A DNA stretch of 24,059 nucleotides from Verrucomicrobiota bacterium (GTDB lineage: Bacteria; Verrucomicrobiota; Verrucomicrobiae; Limisphaerales; UBA11358): contig JACZKP010000032.1 of the NCBI GenBank assembly GCA_014860005.1, positions 1 to 24,059 on the forward strand. The letters are read 5' to 3'. The position numbers and the translations under genes are program-made. Below, one piece after another: positions 20,807 to 24,059 of this stretch. The notes under the pieces are model-generated. The model was not told the DNA's origin and did no database searches. It saw only the letters and a program-made list of their open reading frames with translations. Within the stretch, counting starts at the first letter, position 1. Each line of letters begins with the position of its first letter.

Positions 20807-21003
20807 TGTCCCGGAGGGACATCCGACCATAGCCCAGCGTTTCAACGCTGGGTTGAGCCGCCAATTGGGACAAGTCCCGGAGGGACGGCAGAATGCCGGC
20901 TCGGAAATGCGATGCGCTTTCGTCCCGCTGGGATTCGCTGGTTTTGGATTGCGCAACCCAGCGTTGAAACGCTGGGCTATTTTCACAACGTCCCTCCGGG
21001 ACA
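20807..21003. repeat. Type J nested palindrome
   Basis: A perfect 26-bp inverted repeat (20829-20854 and 20955-20980; core AGCCCAGCGTTTCAACGCTG) lies inside outer 14-bp arms TGTCCCGGAGGGAC (20807-20820) and GTCCCTCCGGGACA (20990-21003). A further GTCCCGGAGGGAC copy sits in the centre at about 20874-20886. It fills the gap before the glucanase, whose start is 46 bp away, and has no coding capacity. Confidence 0.95.
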
Positions 21004-21049
21004 GGATCGTCCAATTTCCGAAACGCATTAAGTCTGACCTCGCCCAAAC

Positions 21050-22870
21050 ATGAAACGCCTTCCGATTTTCCACATTCTATTCCTGGCGGCCATTTTCCAT
21101 GCCGCGATTGCCATCGAAGCCCCAACCGCGCTGGTGAGCCGGACAGGAGATCGGAGCATCGTATTGCATTGGGATAAGAATACGGAGCCCAATCTGGCGG
21201 GCTATCGCGTGTACCGTTCGTTGAGCAACGACGGCTCATTCGTTGCGCAGACTCCGAGTTTGATAACGTCGCCCGGCTTTTGCGATGTCAGTGTCAACGT
21301 CGTCAATGGGCAGACGAATTTCTACCGCGTCACGGCGTTGACCACATCCGCGGAGGAAAGCCTGCCTTCGGCCACGTTGGCCGCCGTTCCGCGTCCGTTC
21401 GCGAATGATGACGAATTCCTGGAATACGTTCAGCAAACTCATTTCGATTACTTCTGGTATCTGGCCAATCCGAACAACGGCTTGATTCCGGATCGGAGCA
21501 CGCCCACGTCCCCATGCAGCATTGCGGCGGTGGGGTTCGGGCTGACGGCGATTGGTATTGGAATTGACCGTGGCTGGATTTCAAGAACCCAAGGCGTGGC
21601 GCGTGTGCTGACGACTTTGAACACCTTCCTGAACGGCCCGCAAGGCACCAGCACCTCCGGCACGATCGGTTACAAGGGATGGTTCTATCATTTCCTGGAA
21701 ATGAACACTGCCACCCGCTCTCCCAACTCGGAGTTGTCTTCCATTGATACGGCGTTGTTGCTGGCAGGAATGCTTTACGCAAAACAGTATTTCGATGGCG
21801 CCGACGCTGATGAAACCAACATTCGCACGATGACCGACGCGATTTTCAATCGGGTGGATTGGAATTGGATGGCTCGAGGCACCAACGTTTTGTCGCTGGG
21901 CTGGTTCCCGCCGGGAAGCTTTATCACACACAATTGGATCGGCTACAACGAGGCGATGCTCCTATACCTGCTTGGCCTGGGCGCGGCGACCAATCCCCTG
22001 CCCGCCTCGTCATGGGAGCGCTGGACCAGCGGATATACCTGGGCCACCAATTACGGGCAGGCTTATGTCCCGTTTCCGCCGTTGTTCGGACATCAATACT
22101 CCCACTGCTGGATTGATTTCCGCCACACTGCGGACGCCTACATGAACAGCCGCCACAGCACTTACTTCCAGAACTCACGCCGGGCGACACTGGCCCAGCG
22201 GGCTTACTGCATCGCCAATCCTTTGGGCCGGGTCGGCTATGGGAGCAACGTTTGGGGAATCACCGCCTGTGACGGGCCCACGGGCTATTCGGCGCGCGGC
22301 GCCCCACCGGCCGAAAATGATGACGGCACGATTGCGCCCACCGCTGCGGGCGGGTCCATCGCGTTCACGCCGGAATTCTCCTTGCCGTCCTTGCGCCATT
22401 TCTACACCCAATTCCGGTTCCGCATCTGGACGGCGTATGGTTTTCGCGACGCGTTTAATTTAGGCGCACAATGGTACGCTTCCGACGAACTGGGCATTGA
22501 TCAAGGCCCGATTGTCGTGATGATTGAAAACTATCGCTCTCAGCGAGTCTGGCAGCTTTTCATGCGAAATGAGGAGATCCAACGCGGATTGCAGCGGGCG
22601 GGATTTGTGCCTTTGCCTTTTGTGTCGCCCCAGTTGCAGGGGCCGTCCGAACCGAACACATTCACCCTGACTTGGGACGCCCAAGCCAGCCGCACTTATC
22701 AAGTGGAGTATTCCCCGCACCTCAACACCTGGCTGGCTTCGCCAACGGGTGAAGTGATGGCCAAAGGTCCAATCGCAACCTGGACCGACGTCGGCCCGCC
22801 TGCCACTGCAACGTTGCCATTTGCGGCGCCGCACAGATTTTACCGCGTTTTCCAGTTAGGCTCGCCGTAG
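21050..22870 (+). CDS. Secreted GH144 / glycoamylase-like glucanase
   Basis: 606 residues. The signal peptide is MKRLPIFHILFLAAIFHAAIA. Residues about 23-115 are a fibronectin type III-like domain (GDRSIVLHWDKNTEPNLAGY...YRVTAL). Residues about 125-525 match the COG5368/PF10091 glycoamylase-like fold: FDYFWYLANP, SELSSIDTALLLAGML, THNWIGYNEAMLLYLLGLG, FGHQYSHCWIDFRHTAD, GITACDGPTGYSARGAPP, DDGTIAPTAAGGS and LGIDQGPIVVMIENYRS. In characterised members (GH144) this fold hydrolyses beta-1,2-glucan, which is the most likely but unproven activity. Acidic residues in SELSSIDT and around GYNE are catalytic candidates. The C-terminal YQVEYSPHLNTW...RFYRV domain is shared with the CBM protein upstream. 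The Shine-Dalgarno is weak. Confidence 0.9.
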   Translation: MKRLPIFHILFLAAIFHAAIAIEAPTALVSRTGDRSIVLHWDKNTEPNLAGYRVYRSLSNDGSFVAQTPSLITSPGFCDVSVNVVNGQTNFYRVTALTTSAEESLPSATLAAVPRPFANDDEFLEYVQQTHFDYFWYLANPNNGLIPDRSTPTSPCSIAAVGFGLTAIGIGIDRGWISRTQGVARVLTTLNTFLNGPQGTSTSGTIGYKGWFYHFLEMNTATRSPNSELSSIDTALLLAGMLYAKQYFDGADADETNIRTMTDAIFNRVDWNWMARGTNVLSLGWFPPGSFITHNWIGYNEAMLLYLLGLGAATNPLPASSWERWTSGYTWATNYGQAYVPFPPLFGHQYSHCWIDFRHTADAYMNSRHSTYFQNSRRATLAQRAYCIANPLGRVGYGSNVWGITACDGPTGYSARGAPPAENDDGTIAPTAAGGSIAFTPEFSLPSLRHFYTQFRFRIWTAYGFRDAFNLGAQWYASDELGIDQGPIVVMIENYRSQRVWQLFMRNEEIQRGLQRAGFVPLPFVSPQLQGPSEPNTFTLTWDAQASRTYQVEYSPHLNTWLASPTGEVMAKGPIATWTDVGPPATATLPFAAPHRFYRVFQLGSP

Positions 22871-22949
22871 GAACTATTTGGACCGGATTCGTGCTCGATC
22901 CTTTGGCGCCGCAGACTTCGCCCGCCCGGAACTTTTCGCTCGGAATACT

Positions 22950-22985
22950 CAAAACAAGAGGACACTCGCGCACTCGCAAGTGTCC
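22950..22985 (-). terminator. Likely terminator of the PEP-CTERM gene
   Basis: On the minus strand a hairpin with arms GGACACT and AGTGTCC (22960-22985) starts 2 bases after the stop codon and is followed by the T-rich run TCTTGTTTTG (22950-22959). The loop can pair further (GCG/CGC). It also lies in the convergent gap after the glucanase gene, but on that side the following sequence is not T-rich. Confidence 0.55.
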
Positions 22986-22987
22986 CG

Positions 22988-23812
22988 TCAAGGTTCAGAG
23001 TCTGCGATAGTCCATTTCTTGCGGCGGATGGCCAACAGTCCAAGCAATCCCAAGCCAATCAGGGCGAACGTGCCAGGCTCCGGAACCACCGCGGTGTAAG
23101 TCGTGTCGGTGAACAAAGCATTCATGAAGTCGCCGCCAGCGTTTGCACCCCCTTGCGCGTAAACTCCCACTTGAAAGTTAACAAGTCCTCCTTCGGTGTT
23201 GGGCCACGCCAGTGGACCGGTCGTTTCGATTCCCGCACCCCGGTTAATAAAGAACTCAATCGTGCTCGCGACACCACCGACACCATCGCCACCACCCAGG
23301 TATTGGACGCCAAGCAGAATGGAATTGCCGGGAGTGTAGCCGTTCCCACCCGCATTGTTGCCAAAGCTGTGGAACGGGCCGCCGAACGTGACGATTTCAC
23401 CGGCATCGGAGTTGACTAAAAACAGCATATCACCAATTGAGCTATTGAAGCGGATGCCCGCCTCTTTGCGAGGCGAATTGAAGCCGTCGGTCAGCGTCAG
23501 CAGGGTCGTAAAGGTAAAGCTGTCGTCAATGCTGTGGGTGTAGGCTGTCGCACCGCCATCAATTGAAGCCAGCACATCATGACGATTGGCGCCAGTGAAA
23601 GCCCCCGTAAACTCATCGCGGATCGTAATCGTTGCCGGATTGGCGTTGATGGGACCATCGGGGGTGATCGTGAGGGTTGATCCCGCGTTGTCGTTGAACA
23701 CCCGTGGATCAATGGTATAACCGTTGACAGTATTGCCTTGGGCATAGGCCCCATTGACAGCCACGAGGCCGATAAGGGTCGCGCAGCAGGCACAGCGTTG
23801 TAGAATAGTCAT
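22988..23812 (-). CDS. PEP-CTERM secreted protein
   Basis: 274 residues. A signal peptide (LIGLVAVNGAYA) is followed by a beta-rich, Gly/Asn/Thr-rich body and a C-terminal sorting signal: VVPEPGTFALIGLGLLGLLA then IRRKK, giving the PEP motif, membrane helix and basic cluster recognised by exosortase systems. Eight more residues (WTIADSEP) follow the basic cluster, more than usual. The body has no recognised domain; such proteins are exported and often linked to extracellular polysaccharide. The exosortase itself is not in the window. A good promoter lies upstream and a probable terminator 2 bases after the stop, so it is likely transcribed alone. Confidence 0.92.
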   Translation of the reverse strand: MTILQRCACCATLIGLVAVNGAYAQGNTVNGYTIDPRVFNDNAGSTLTITPDGPINANPATITIRDEFTGAFTGANRHDVLASIDGGATAYTHSIDDSFTFTTLLTLTDGFNSPRKEAGIRFNSSIGDMLFLVNSDAGEIVTFGGPFHSFGNNAGGNGYTPGNSILLGVQYLGGGDGVGGVASTIEFFINRGAGIETTGPLAWPNTEGGLVNFQVGVYAQGGANAGGDFMNALFTDTTYTAVVPEPGTFALIGLGLLGLLAIRRKKWTIADSEP

Positions 23813-23848
23813 AGTTGACTTCGTGATGGTTGGATTGGCTTTCTGTGG

Positions 23849-23877
23849 CGACTATGGCGCGTTACATGGCTTTGTCA
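23849..23877 (-). promoter_or_regulatory. Sigma70-like promoter of the PEP-CTERM gene
   Basis: On the minus strand, a perfect -35 TTGACA (23872-23877), a 17-base spacer and ATAGTC as a weak -10 (23849-23854) lie about 37 bases before the start codon. The sequence further upstream (23915-23940) is AT-rich, like an UP element. I see no gene from 23878 to the window end. Confidence 0.5.
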
Positions 23878-24059
23878 AGCCCTGTTTTCCGCGATCTTTC
23901 CGCGAATTGACTCAAAAAAGCAGCAATTCTCATTTTGAATGAACGTGCAAGGCATGGTGCGGGCGGATAGGAGGAAAGGAAGAGTAAACTGAATAAGCCT
24001 TGAGGCGGGGGTGATGCCTCGGAGCCATGCGCCGCCCTCACGCCCGTGCGGCGTGTCTG

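Noticed and set aside
1..24059. CRISPR array
   Set aside because: Repeats are palindromic, dispersed and of different types. There is no run of regularly spaced identical direct repeats and no cas gene.
1..24059. Transposase, integrase or phage genes
   Set aside because: I looked for an enzyme that could move the repeats; none of the credible proteins is a transposase, recombinase or phage protein.
1..24059. tRNA or rRNA genes
   Set aside because: No cloverleaf-like sequence with a T-loop (GGTTCRANTCC-like) in a gene-free stretch and no rRNA signature words were seen by eye. A tRNAscan run could still find one.

Overview
This GC-rich window most likely comes from a Verrucomicrobiota bacterium, perhaps Limisphaerales/Pedosphaera-like. 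The assignment is an inference. It rests on a PEP-CTERM secreted protein, several secreted PQQ-like beta-propellers opening with D-W-P-Q-[WF]-R-G, Tat-exported enzymes, a YRV...RFYRV C-terminal domain on two secreted proteins, and a very high density of dispersed palindromic repeats, some of them read in frame inside genes.

Layout. (1) 458-4814, minus strand: a two-gene cytoplasmic redox unit. The upstream gene is a NuoE-NuoF fusion with an extra thioredoxin-like ferredoxin domain and two C-terminal 4Fe-4S clusters. The downstream gene joins a 2Fe-2S domain, a GltD/NfnB-like FAD domain and Fe-S clusters. No hydrogenase, formate dehydrogenase or other terminal enzyme is visible. (2) 5470-5742, plus: a small membrane protein. 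(3) 5793-13423, minus: six genes that look like an extracytoplasmic electron-transfer set: a membrane-anchored propeller, a tiny Tat-exported four-cysteine protein, a Tat-exported NHL propeller with a CGCC motif, a Tat-exported polyferredoxin, a NapH/NosR-like membrane polyferredoxin and another membrane-anchored propeller. Overlapping starts and stops tie genes 2-3 and 4-5 together. (4) 13754-17123, plus: a low-GC lipoprotein-like protein, a secreted PQQ-like propeller and a Tat-exported sugar-phosphate-isomerase-like TIM barrel. (5) 17670-22870, plus: a large secreted protein with two CBM6-like units, a small hypothetical protein and a secreted GH144/glycoamylase-like glucanase. (6) 22988-23812, minus: a PEP-CTERM protein with its own likely promoter and terminator.

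Repeats. At least ten distinct palindromic repeat types fill most gaps. Several consist of two inverted half-sites around a short spacer, which resembles REPIN organisation. Two types lie within the NuoEF-like gene, one within its partner, and others cover the 5' coding ends of two genes in the membrane redox cluster. A 165-168 bp type with terminal inverted repeats sits just upstream of the start codons of two redox genes.

The best candidates for an undescribed system are the propeller/polyferredoxin cluster and the orphan NADH-type redox unit with a shortened FAD protein. All functions are inferred from motifs read by eye; no search was run.
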